From contig CAPNAQ010000002.1 of assembly GCA_948663505.1 (NCBI GenBank), positions 1 to 32,560 on the forward strand: a DNA stretch of 32,560 nt, given 5' to 3'. Below the pieces are notes generated by a model. That model saw nothing but the letters and a program-made list of their open reading frames with translations, had not been told where the DNA came from and made no database searches. Source of the stretch: an uncultured Clostridia bacterium (GTDB lineage: Bacteria; Bacillota; Clostridia; TANB77; CAG-508). A program made the translations under genes and the position numbers. The first letter of the stretch is position 1. Every line of letters starts with the position of its first letter. Shown here piece after piece: positions 17,071 to 25,718 of the stretch.

Positions 17071-18974
17071 TGTTATTATCCTCTCTAAATAACCTTTCAT
17101 TTCCATGTACAATCATATTAAACTTAAATGTTAAATAGTCTGCTATTGTTTTTTCAAATTCGTCATCAGTTGGAATTTCATCATTAAAATAGTAAAAAGA
17201 ATGTAACCATTCATCATCTGCTTCAACTGTTGTTTCTACACAAAATTTCGTTGTTGCTTTTATTTTATTATTCCATACATTTAATAAATGCTCTTTTTTA
17301 TCCTTTGCTGATTCTGTTTCTACTAATCCAACATGCTTTTGTACTATATATCCATCATCTTCAAAATTTATAAATTTACATATCTTTTCTTCTGGATGTG
17401 GTTTGTGTGCTGTAAAAATTGCTATACATGGATTTGTTCCTACACCATAAAATGTATTTGTATTTAGTGTTATTACTCCTTCTAATGTATGATATCTGTA
17501 AATATGCCTTTTTATATTCTTTTCATAATTATTTTTACCTGTCATACTACTTTGTGGTACAATAACAATACATTTTGCACCTTTAGTTAATGAATTTAAT
17601 AAGTGTTCTATAAAACTTAATTCACATAATTCTGGAGATTTTTTTCCTTGTGAATATGGAGGATTCATCATTCCTACTGTTGACGCTTTTAATTGTAACT
17701 CATAAGGATTTTTACGTAAAAAGTCATCACATACTAAATTACTTTTTCCATCTCCTCTTAATATCATATTTGTTGTTGCTATTGTAAACATATATGGTTG
17801 TAATTCAATTCCATGTAGTTGATTAGTACGAATATTTCTCTTTTGTTCGTCATTTGTAGCTTTTTTTGACATTTTATGCATTGCTGATATTAAAAATCCT
17901 CCTGTTCCGACAACAAGGGTCAAATACCACATCATCTGGTCGTAAATTTGCTAAATCTGCAAACAAATCACATATATGTTTTGGTGTTAATATTATTCCT
18001 AAACTTTGCCCATCTCCACCAGAGTAACTCATAAATTCACCATAAAATCTTCCTAAATAATCTTCTGATGAATTCTTATATCTTATTGATTTATATAATT
18101 TATTATATAAAAACTCTGTATAATATTTTAATGGTGTCTTTCCTAGAGTATTATCTTTTTCATTTAATTTTGGCGTATCTTCAATTATCTTAAACTGATT
18201 GATAATCTTGTCCTTTTTTGACTGTGGTGCTACTCTTGTTCTTATTAGATTACTTTCAATTGCCTGCATTATTTTTGTTCCATCTGTTACTGTACGATCT
18301 CCTTTTAATGAATCAATTGAAAAATTTCCAAATTCTATCTCCCTTAATGCTAATAATATTCCACTTACTACTAATGGTTTTTCTTGGTCTCTCAAATTCC
18401 CATAATTTCTTAAATATTCATGTAATTCTTCTGCATCTTTTATTATTTCCTTAGTTGTTTTTTCATCTTCAGTATCTTCTTTTAGTATTTCTCTAATATA
18501 GTATTCATCTATGTTTTCTATATTAAATGATATAAAACTCTCAACTTGTGATAATTTCATAAAATATTCTCTACCATCTAAATATATAGGTTGTATGATA
18601 TGTCTTTTTTCATCTCCACTTATACCAAATGCAATTGCTTTTTTATAATTTGTATTTTTCAGAATATGCTTTGCATAAAAATATGCTCCATTTAAAGCAT
18701 ATTCTTGTATTGATTTTGTATTTAAATCTAAAATTCCCTTTTCATCTAATTTTTCTTGTTTATCCATTGTTGCCTTATCTTCAATTACTATAACAAAATC
18801 TTTAACTACTCCACAATATTCTGGAAATCCTACATTTCCTTTTCCATTTTTTGAAGCTGTTTTTAGTGCGTTATTTATTTCTTCTATATCACATCCTTGT
18901 GGTGTTAATTTAATTCCTGCTTCTTTTAGCAATTCATTTACCCACAAGTCTGTTTTTATTTCTTTCTTTGCCAT
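17063..18974 (-). CDS. BcgA-like fused restriction nuclease / N6-adenine methylase, split by in-frame CGG (+1 frameshift)
   Basis: The zero frame (ATG 18974, AGGAGG upstream) gives 366 residues; a second frame continues to 17063. Joined by skipping the C of the CGG at codon 356, the product is 636 residues, almost the size of BcgI subunit A. The N-terminus carries a PD-(D/E)XK-like set (PE 51-52, D59, E65-x-K67 in FVIVIEDK). The methylase has motif I DPCCGTGG, destroyed in the zero frame (DPCC-RNRR) and restored by the shift, and motif IV NPPY at about 437-440, indicating N6-adenine methylation. BcgI-like enzymes need the A and S-type subunits both to cut and to methylate, cleaving on both sides of their site; recognition cannot be read from sequence. 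No separate HsdR is present, which supports the fused type over type I. Confidence 0.87.
17907..17909 (-). other. Candidate +1 recoding site (TGT CGG A) in the bcgA-like gene
   Basis: In-frame CGG at codon 356. Reading TGT-(C)-GGA turns CC-RNRR into CC-GTGG, completing SAM-binding motif I. Confidence 0.75.
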
Positions 18975-19478
18975 AATTCCTCCTAAAATGCTTATACTTT
19001 TTGTTGTTTGTATTAATATTATAACGTTATTTTTATTAATTTACAAGCGCATTTTAATTTTTAAGTTTTGTTTTTTATTTTATACCCCTCTCTTCACTTA
19101 AACATATCAATTCACTCTTTTGTTTTATTTTATTTATTGTATCAAGTTCGGTATTTTCTTTTATTGTCCCTACTTCTATTAATCTCCATCTTTAATATCT
19201 TTTATTGCTATATACCATTTTAACTTATTTTCTTTCATTTTTCGCTCCATATATAAATTTAGGTGGTAAAGTTCCTCTACCACCTCTTTTACATACATTT
19301 TTTTCTGGAATGGTAAAACCTTCTTTATATGCCTATTTTTAACTGAAATGGTAAAACCGCTTTTATCATAACTGTAAATAAGTTATTCTATCTTATTTTA
19401 TTCATTATACGCTATTTTTATTTTATTTGTCAATAGTTTGTGAGTTTGATTTTTTGTTGTATTTGCACTACTCATTTT
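18975..19478. other. 504-bp gene-free region with short repeats
   Basis: No convincing coding sequence. It holds the second 28-nt leader repeat (19057-19084), an inverted repeat AGGTGGTA (19261-19268)/TACCACCT (19278-19285), and two direct copies of an AATGGTAAAACC-containing block about 38 nt apart (near 19305 and 19343). Confidence 0.5.
19057..19084 (-). repeat. 28-nt leader repeat, copy 2
   Basis: Identical to 14452-14479; lies about 83 nt upstream of the bcgA-like start codon in the same orientation as the copy upstream of the NUDIX gene. Confidence 0.55.
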
Positions 19479-20360
19479 CTATATAAAAGTCAATTGTTTT
19501 TGTTTTATCTCTTTTTTATATGCCTTTACTATATCACTCATTTTATAAAGTAATCCATATTTTTCACATTCTTCTTTAAATATTTTTCCTAAATTTTTAT
19601 TTAATGGATAGCAAAAATAGTTATTTCTATAATTCTTAATATACTTTTCTTTTAACTTGGGAAAAGATTTATCTAATCGTTCAAAAAAGTATTCCCTCTG
19701 ATTTTCTCGTAATGTAACTCCTCCCATTGAAAACACAAATTTTGCTCCATTTTTATAAGATAATCTTATTACATTTCTAATATTGTCCTCTGAATCTGTT
19801 ATAAATGGAATAATTGGTGTTAATAATGTTCCGACAAATAATCCTTCTTTTGATAATTGTTTCATTGCTTTTAATCTTTCTGAAGAAACACATACTCCTG
19901 GTTCTACTTTTTTTGATAAACTATCATCTGCTGATGTAATTGTAAATTTAAGTATTACATCTGCTTTTTTATTTATTTCATTCAATATGTCTATATCTCT
20001 AACTATTAAATTACTTTTTGTTTCTATTGATACTCCAAAGTTATAATATGAAATCAGTTCTAATGCTTGTCTTGTTATTTTATATTGTTTTTCAAAATGA
20101 TTATATGTATCTGACATTGCACCTATCCCTATTACTCCTTTTTTTCTTTTTGATTTTAGCTCTTGACTTAATATTTCTATTTCATCTTTTTTTGCTCTTA
20201 CTCTGTCAAAATTCTCTACTTGATAACAATTACTTCTACTATCACAATAAATACATTTATGGCAGCAACCTTTGTATAGATTCATATTATAATCAATTCC
20301 GAACCATTCTTCTCCATGTGTTGCTCTTTGAAGTATTGTCTTTGCTTCTATAAATTCCAT
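19479..20360 (-). CDS. SPL-family radical SAM protein
   Basis: A 293-residue radical SAM enzyme. The cluster motif CX3CX2C is C32-CHK-C36-IY-C39 in GCCHKCIYCDSRSNCYQV, and the context (YKGCCHKCIYCDSR; IGIGAMSDTYNHFEKQ; VSIETKSNLIVRDIDIL; KKVEPGVCVSSERLKAM) is that of the spore photoproduct lyase-like SPL/Rv2578c group. The function of these proteins outside true SplB is not established; repair of thymine dimers is not implied. It begins 2 nt after the stop of the upstream GyrI-like gene, so the two are almost certainly translated from one message. Two CGG triplets in the coding strand (near 19833 and 20301) are out of frame. Confidence 0.88.
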   Translation of the reverse strand: MEFIEAKTILQRATHGEEWFGIDYNMNLYKGCCHKCIYCDSRSNCYQVENFDRVRAKKDEIEILSQELKSKRKKGVIGIGAMSDTYNHFEKQYKITRQALELISYYNFGVSIETKSNLIVRDIDILNEINKKADVILKFTITSADDSLSKKVEPGVCVSSERLKAMKQLSKEGLFVGTLLTPIIPFITDSEDNIRNVIRLSYKNGAKFVFSMGGVTLRENQREYFFERLDKSFPKLKEKYIKNYRNNYFCYPLNKNLGKIFKEECEKYGLLYKMSDIVKAYKKEIKQKQLTFI

Positions 20361-20362
20361 AA

Positions 20363-21001
20363 TTATTCCTTTTTTCTTATTGGGTGTCTTATAACTGTCT
20401 TTAATTTACTTGCATCACATTTTCTTGGATCGCTTAAATAAATTTCATGATGGTATCTATTATCAGTTATATCTAATTTGTAACCATTATCTTTCATATA
20501 TTCGTGCATTAAATTAATAGTAATGGGTTCATCATCATAACTTCCTATGTGCATACATTGAACACACATTCCTTCATCATAAGTTAAAAATTCCACTTTT
20601 GAAAAGTCTGTTTTTTTCTTATTTGTTGCTTCCTTTATAGCCCACTCAAAATCTTCTTTTGTTACAAAGTCTGGTAATCTAATAATAGATATAAAGTTCA
20701 TTTGGTCTTTATTATTATAGTCAATTCTATCCTTCATTCCATTTTGCCACCAAAATCCTTCAAGTGGTGGAACAACATATTCAAAATAACCATCTATTTT
20801 GTGTGTTCCTTTATAACTCATTTTTATAGTAAAAGCAATTGCATATAAAAGTCCTATTGTTTGTTTATACTCTCCACTTTCATCATTAGGATTTCCTTTT
20901 CCTCTAACTGCAATATAATTCATCTTAGGAATTTTTACAATACTTGGTTTATTCTTTGGTATATAAAATTCCTTATATTCTTTTTTATAATCAAAAGCCA
21001 T
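20363..21001 (-). CDS. GyrI-like small-molecule-binding domain protein
   Basis: A 212-residue soluble protein with the GyrI-like (SOUL/BRE-type) pattern: MNYIAVRGKGNPND near the N-terminus, a central GYFEYVVPPLEGFWW segment and a C-terminal YDEGMCVQCMHIGSYDDEPITINLMHEYMKDNGY that ends in HHEIYLSDPRK. The family binds hydrophobic small molecules or drugs; members may sequester or hydrolyse them. It lacks a DNA-binding domain, so it is not a BmrR-type regulator by itself. It is directly coupled (2-nt gap) to the radical SAM gene. A GAAAGGAAAAG site precedes the ATG at 21001. Confidence 0.88.
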   Translation of the reverse strand: MAFDYKKEYKEFYIPKNKPSIVKIPKMNYIAVRGKGNPNDESGEYKQTIGLLYAIAFTIKMSYKGTHKIDGYFEYVVPPLEGFWWQNGMKDRIDYNNKDQMNFISIIRLPDFVTKEDFEWAIKEATNKKKTDFSKVEFLTYDEGMCVQCMHIGSYDDEPITINLMHEYMKDNGYKLDITDNRYHHEIYLSDPRKCDASKLKTVIRHPIRKKE

Positions 21002-21377
21002 TTTTTCTTTTCCTTTCTACTCATCTAGTGCTTACTGTTTTAAACATTACTTTTTCCTCCAATTTTATTTTACTTGCACAAACTTCAACAATTTTATTTG
21101 GTTTAGGATTCACATCTATTCTTTCATAATCTCTATATAAATATTCTTCATATTCTTGTATATAATCTATTACCTTATATATCTTATATTTCTATAAAAT
21201 ACATACTTTAAATTTAAGTTTTATCTCCAAACATTCATATTTTTCATAATCAATTATTACAATATTAAGACAATGTAATGCAACAAGTTGCAACATTCTG
21301 TAAATATTGTATAAGTAATCTGTAACTCATTGATATTAGAAAACTCTTGTACTGTGGCTTTAAGAAATAAGTTATTA
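21002..21377. other. 376-bp gene-free region with a palindrome and a possible gene remnant
   Basis: On the minus strand about 21018-21190 reads openly as KVIDYIQEYEEYLYRDYERI... to a stop but has no plausible start, so it may be a decayed gene end. A perfect palindrome TGCAACAAGTTGCA lies at 21279-21292 and could be an operator for the GyrI-like gene downstream. Confidence 0.4.
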
Positions 21378-23123
21378 TTAATACACCTGATTTATAAATA
21401 TATTTTTTACCTTTTCTAAATTCATTCTTTTTGCTTTAATTTCATTTGCTAGTTTTAATAATGAAATTATTGCTATTGCTACCCCTTTTCTATTTGTTGC
21501 AATAGATATTCTACTCAACTTTTCATCAATATTTCCTTTAAATTCTCCAGATATAAAAGTAAAATAAAATTCGTTTATATTATCTGAAAAATTATTCCAC
21601 CATTCATTTGAATTTCGCATAGTATCTCTCTTATTATTTTCTTCAACATATCTAGTCATTTCATCGACTTGAGAAATTGGTAAATCATAACCTTTTGAAT
21701 ATGCTTTTGTGTCTATTATTACACCATAATTATCAGATAAATTATCTGTATATACAATTCCGTCAGGTTTTCTACTTCCACCTAAATGCAATCCTTTATA
21801 ATTACATTCTTTGGTTAATAACTCAATAACTTTCATTTCAAATAATCTATTTTGATTGCTATCAAAAGAAAGGTCAATTAATGATAGATATTCATGAGAT
21901 AGTTCATCTAAGTTTTCTCGCAATTCATCTTTTTTAATTGTGATATCTGATTTACTACTATTATCATTTGTAATTCTTGGAATTACAAAATCATTTATTT
22001 CATCTTCAAAATAATACCTATCATTTATTATATTTATGTTTAAACCTATATTAATCAATCCCTCTATGTCATCTTTAACTACTGTAAATAATTCTGAAAT
22101 TACATAAAATTCCAATCTATTTCTAATTTCTTGAAGGCTTAAACCATTTTTACTCTCGGAAAGAATTTTTACTATATATGCTCTTCTTGTTCTTATATAA
22201 TCTCTATCTGCTCCTTTTGTTGCTAACATCTCCCATGATATATTTTTAGCTATCTTTTTAAATTTACTTTTTCCTCTTACTTTGTTCAGAGCTTTTATTC
22301 CTTTAGCAGTTATAACATAAGATTGTCCAATATTTTCTGTATAAGTATCATTTCCTATATTAACTGTAATACTTTTAGAAACTTGTTTCAATAGTCCTAT
22401 CTTTGTTAACCACTTAGCTATCATTCTTGCATATTTATCTGAAGAACCTTCTGTATCTGTTCTTAATTTATTCTTTTCTTTTACATCATCTTCTGTTGCC
22501 AATGTCATTACTAAAATATCCTGTGGTAAACTAGTAAATCCATCTTCTCCTACAAATCCTATACTTTTTCCTAATTCAAATTTAGTTTTTATACTTCCAT
22601 CTTCTAGTAAATTTAATATTCTTACAGCTGGAGGATAGCTTAATAATGCATTTTCTAAAATCTCATTTTTTTCTTCATCTTGCAAACTATTAGAAAACTC
22701 TAATCCAATTTCTGTTATCTCAAATGTATCATCAAAGTAGTTATATTTTATAAATCCTAAACATTGAGCCCATCTTATAAAATTATCAGCTGGCCAATCA
22801 CTTATAAAAGGTCTTTTTTGTCCTTTAACTGTTGCTTGAACTATTCCATTACATCTTGCAGATGATCTAGGTATAAATGATGTTCCAACTAAATCTTGAT
22901 ATTTTATTTTCAAAGGTCTTTCTTTTAATGCTTTTAATAATGTTTCTTTTCCATCTCTTTCTTCTACTAGTTCATTGATTTTATATTCCACTAGTTCTTT
23001 ATATGTATCTGAATTTTCATTGAATATAGAAACTACTTTATATAGAGCATCAAAATCACTAGGGTCTTGCACCCAGCCAAAAGTTCTAAAACTTCTTTTC
23101 TCCATATCTTTTATTTCTATCAA
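21378..23123 (-). CDS. FokI-like type IIS restriction endonuclease
   Basis: A 581-residue homologue of FokI over its full length, recognised by memory of the FokI sequence: RTFGWVQDPSDF at the start, ISDWPADNFIRWAQCLGFIKY, LSYPPAVRILNLLEDG, EGSSDKYARMIAKWL, and the cleavage domain GLHLGGSRKPDGIVYT...YGVIIDTKAYSKGYDLP. Catalytic residues align as D454, D471 and K473 (FokI D450, D467, K469), and the dimer-interface Asp/Arg pair is kept at D487/R491. FokI binds GGATG and cuts at a distance; the recognition sequence here may differ. The start is TTG at 23123, with GGGGGA 7-8 nt upstream; the first ATG (23105) lies too far from that site. It follows its methylase by 13 nt. Confidence 0.93.
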   Translation of the reverse strand: MIEIKDMEKRSFRTFGWVQDPSDFDALYKVVSIFNENSDTYKELVEYKINELVEERDGKETLLKALKERPLKIKYQDLVGTSFIPRSSARCNGIVQATVKGQKRPFISDWPADNFIRWAQCLGFIKYNYFDDTFEITEIGLEFSNSLQDEEKNEILENALLSYPPAVRILNLLEDGSIKTKFELGKSIGFVGEDGFTSLPQDILVMTLATEDDVKEKNKLRTDTEGSSDKYARMIAKWLTKIGLLKQVSKSITVNIGNDTYTENIGQSYVITAKGIKALNKVRGKSKFKKIAKNISWEMLATKGADRDYIRTRRAYIVKILSESKNGLSLQEIRNRLEFYVISELFTVVKDDIEGLINIGLNINIINDRYYFEDEINDFVIPRITNDNSSKSDITIKKDELRENLDELSHEYLSLIDLSFDSNQNRLFEMKVIELLTKECNYKGLHLGGSRKPDGIVYTDNLSDNYGVIIDTKAYSKGYDLPISQVDEMTRYVEENNKRDTMRNSNEWWNNFSDNINEFYFTFISGEFKGNIDEKLSRISIATNRKGVAIAIISLLKLANEIKAKRMNLEKVKNIFINQVY

Positions 23124-23136
23124 TTTATTTTCCCCC

Positions 23137-25131
23137 TTAATAATTTATTATTAATACTTCTTTACTCTTTCCTTTTTTGGTATTGTAACTTGAATTAGAA
23201 TAATCATTTTCTAAATATATAGTTTTGTATTTTTTACTCCATTCTTTCAAAAGTTTATTTTCTTTACCTTTATGTTCCATAACATTAGATAATGCAAATC
23301 TTATATTTTTGTCATTTGCTTTATCTAAAAAATTATATAATTTTAGTTCTTCTTCTTCTTTCCAATCTTTAAATCCTCTATTACCATCATTATATGAACC
23401 TGTTGTTATTAAATATGGTGGATCACAATATATAAAGTCATCATTTCCTAATTTTTCAATAGATATTTTGTCAAATTCCTTCGCACAAAAATCAATTTCC
23501 ATTTTCTTTAATTTATCAGCAAATAGTATTAAATTTTTTTTCATGTTTTCTGAAAATTGACTTCTATTTCTTCCAAAAGGGTTATTGTATTCTTTATTAT
23601 TATTAAACCTAAATTGATAATTAAAAGAATAACAAGTTAGTGTATACAAATCTATTGGGTCTTTCGTTTCATTGTAATGAATTCTAAATTTTTTATAGGC
23701 AGACTCGTTTTCTTTACTTAATCCATACTCATTTATATTACAATTGATTTTATCTAATATTTTTTCCACTGGTTTATCATATAGTTCTTTATATAATCCT
23801 ATAATAAAATCATTTATATCATTGCATATTGTTCTATTACTATTTACGTTTATTCCTACATTAAATCCACCTGAAAACAAATCTACAAAAGTATTAACTT
23901 TGTCGGGAAAATATTCCATTAATTGTGGCAATAACTTATATTTTCCACCAACATAATTTAATGGGCTCTTTAAATATTTTCTTCTATTCTCAGATTGAAA
24001 TTTCACTATTTCATAATTATATTTTTCACTTTCTTCCATAACTGCCATATTATACTGTTTTTCTGTAGATTTCGTAATATAGATTTTATTTTTATTAACA
24101 TTTTCTTTTCTTATATAGAAAATATATTCATAATGATTTTCCATTTTCTTAGTTAGCTTATTTTGATATTGTTTATATGGTATTTCATATAATTTGTATA
24201 AATCCTTATTTCCATATTTTTTTAATATATTTGTTATTTGCTCTTTATCTAATATTCCATCTTGATTATAACTCATAATAATATGTTTAAATTTTGCATT
24301 TTTTATTAATTCTTCTAATTCTTTTTCTACTTCTGCTTTGATACAATATTTTGATTTTTCTTCCTTATAATCTCTTATTCCTGTCTTTCCATTTATTTTT
24401 GGACAATCAAATCGAGCTATTGTTTCTAATAAATGATAATTTGGTAAATACTGTCTAGAATTATATGGAGGATCTATATACAAAATATCTCCTTCTATTT
24501 TGTTTATTAATTGATTGGCATTCTCTCTAAAACATTCATTATCATAGAAGTTATCTATAACATTTATCCTTATCATCTCAAATTTCTTATAGGCTCTATT
24601 ATCCCATTCTTTTAAATATGCTCCATATGTTCCTGTAATATTCGATACAAAAGGGACTCCTTCAATTAATGACGCAATCAAATAATAATATTCATTTTCA
24701 TCAATTAATTTTTCTTCTTTCCAACTCTCTATTGTATTCCTTATATAATCAATTCTTTTAGCATTTTCTGTTGTTAAATACATTCTATCACATTTTTTAT
24801 TTGGTGAATAATTTTCATAGATAAAATATTTATAATTATCATTGTTAACATTTTCATTTTCTAAATACTTAAATACATCATCAATATTTAATTTTTCTTT
24901 TAATGTTTTAAATTCTGGTAAATTGTTATTTTGTATTGTTGCTTTTTGAAGTATATATGAAAAATACAACATATCATTTGAAATTATTTTATATCTATTT
25001 TTAAAAAATCTAGCCACAGAAGATGTTCCAGAAAAGATATCACAGAATATTTTTTCATTACCATCACAATTTTCTATTATTACTTGGTTTATATTATTTA
25101 ATAAATTAGTTTTATTTCCTATATATCTCAT
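23137..25131 (-). CDS. FokI-like two-domain DNA adenine methyltransferase
   Basis: A 664-residue protein with two complete D12-class N6-adenine methylase domains in tandem. Domain 1: MRYIGNKTNLL, motif I DIFSGTSSVA (31-40), catalytic DPPY at 220-223. Domain 2: SPLNYVGGKYKLLPQL, motif I DLFSGGFNVG, catalytic DPPY at 570-573 with the following LITTGSYND. In M.FokI the two domains methylate the two strands of the asymmetric site, and the same division is expected here. It protects the host from the FokI-like endonuclease encoded immediately downstream on the same strand. GGGAG precedes the ATG. A large RM pair complete at both genes points to a functional system. Confidence 0.93.
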   Translation of the reverse strand: MRYIGNKTNLLNNINQVIIENCDGNEKIFCDIFSGTSSVARFFKNRYKIISNDMLYFSYILQKATIQNNNLPEFKTLKEKLNIDDVFKYLENENVNNDNYKYFIYENYSPNKKCDRMYLTTENAKRIDYIRNTIESWKEEKLIDENEYYYLIASLIEGVPFVSNITGTYGAYLKEWDNRAYKKFEMIRINVIDNFYDNECFRENANQLINKIEGDILYIDPPYNSRQYLPNYHLLETIARFDCPKINGKTGIRDYKEEKSKYCIKAEVEKELEELIKNAKFKHIIMSYNQDGILDKEQITNILKKYGNKDLYKLYEIPYKQYQNKLTKKMENHYEYIFYIRKENVNKNKIYITKSTEKQYNMAVMEESEKYNYEIVKFQSENRRKYLKSPLNYVGGKYKLLPQLMEYFPDKVNTFVDLFSGGFNVGINVNSNRTICNDINDFIIGLYKELYDKPVEKILDKINCNINEYGLSKENESAYKKFRIHYNETKDPIDLYTLTCYSFNYQFRFNNNKEYNNPFGRNRSQFSENMKKNLILFADKLKKMEIDFCAKEFDKISIEKLGNDDFIYCDPPYLITTGSYNDGNRGFKDWKEEEELKLYNFLDKANDKNIRFALSNVMEHKGKENKLLKEWSKKYKTIYLENDYSNSSYNTKKGKSKEVLIINY

Positions 25132-25398
25132 TTTTTCTCCCTTGCATCCAATAACATCCTTATTCTATTACAACATCTATTTTTTTTCAATATTTTTTGC
25201 TAATTTTATACATTTTTTACTAATTCTTTTTCTAACCTTATATTTGCACCACGTTAATATTAATTTTTTATATGTGAAAAAATAAAGCACATTTTCTGTA
25301 CTTTATTACTTTAAAGTGGATTGCTCACTATTTTTTACCATTCAACCATTTACCATTTCAAATTTTCTATAAAATAAATGGTCTTTATATTTAATTTT
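25132..25398. other. Gene-free spacer upstream of the FokI-like methylase
   Basis: AT-rich spacer that holds one clear terminator (25275-25307, listed separately) and presumably the promoter of the restriction-modification pair. I see no gene in it. Confidence 0.4.
25275..25307 (-). terminator. Intrinsic terminator after the rlmD 3' fragment
   Basis: AATAAAGCACA (25281-25291) pairs with TGTACTTTATT (25297-25307) with one mismatch; on the minus strand the stem is followed by TTTTTTC. It lies about 90 nt beyond the stop of the rlmD fragment. Confidence 0.7.
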
Positions 25399-25485
25399 TT
25401 ATTTTTCTAAATCTTCCAAAGTATTAGTATTACTTGTTTTTTCTTCTTTTAGACCCATCAACGCGACACACTCCACATGTTTTTA
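25399..25485 (-). pseudogene. Displaced 3' end of rlmD/rumA (23S rRNA m5U methyltransferase)
   Basis: On the minus strand this reads HVECVALMGLKEEKTSNTNT and then LEDLEK before a stop at 25399. HVECVxL is the typical C-terminal motif of the RlmD/RumA 23S rRNA uracil-5 methyltransferases. The rest of the gene is absent upstream, where mobile DNA begins. Insertion of mobile elements at the 3' end of this gene is a known pattern for serine-recombinase elements in Firmicutes. The 15-nt core ACACACTCCACATGT (25466-25480) recurs at 29414-29428. Confidence 0.65.
25466..25480. repeat. Candidate serine-recombinase att core, copy 1
   Basis: The 15-nt sequence ACACACTCCACATGT within the rlmD 3' fragment is identical to 29414-29428, inside the end of the serine recombinase gene. 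Confidence 0.55.
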
Positions 25486-25627
25486 GGTAAAAATATTTTA
25501 ATATTTTTTATGATATATTAAGTAACTTTAAATCCTTGAAATTGTAATGATTTTTGACATTTTTTGATGAATTTTAGTAGTATGAATATTTCTAAAATTT
25601 TAGGCTATTTTGTAAATTATTTTTACA

Positions 25628-25650
25628 TTGGTTAGATTTTAGTTAGATAT
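25628..25650. repeat. 23-bp direct repeat, left copy (candidate att of the tyrosine integrase)
   Basis: Starts TTGGTTAGATTTTAGTTAGA and is identical over 23 bp to 29310-29332. It contains two GTTAGAT units 11 bp apart. The repeats bracket the HAD, NUDIX, excisionase and integrase genes. Confidence 0.6.
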
Positions 25651-25718
25651 TTTAGTAACAGAATATCTGCTATTTGTAATATATATTTATTTTTCCATAA
25701 TGTCTTATTTCAAATTTA

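Noticed and set aside
2756..17909. Random assembly errors as the cause of the four frameshifts
   Set aside because: Not excluded, but less likely: each event is the same base, in the same codon phase, always directly before a glycine codon, on both strands, and no CGG occurs in frame elsewhere. Raw reads would decide.
17063..17935. A separate methylase gene starting inside 17063-17935
   Set aside because: It lacks the first half of motif I and any ribosome site; it is the continuation of the upstream reading frame.
21378..25131. Depletion of GGATG/CATCC as a sign of FokI-like specificity
   Set aside because: Copies of these pentamers occur in the window (for example near 293 and 17391), and one window is too small for a count.
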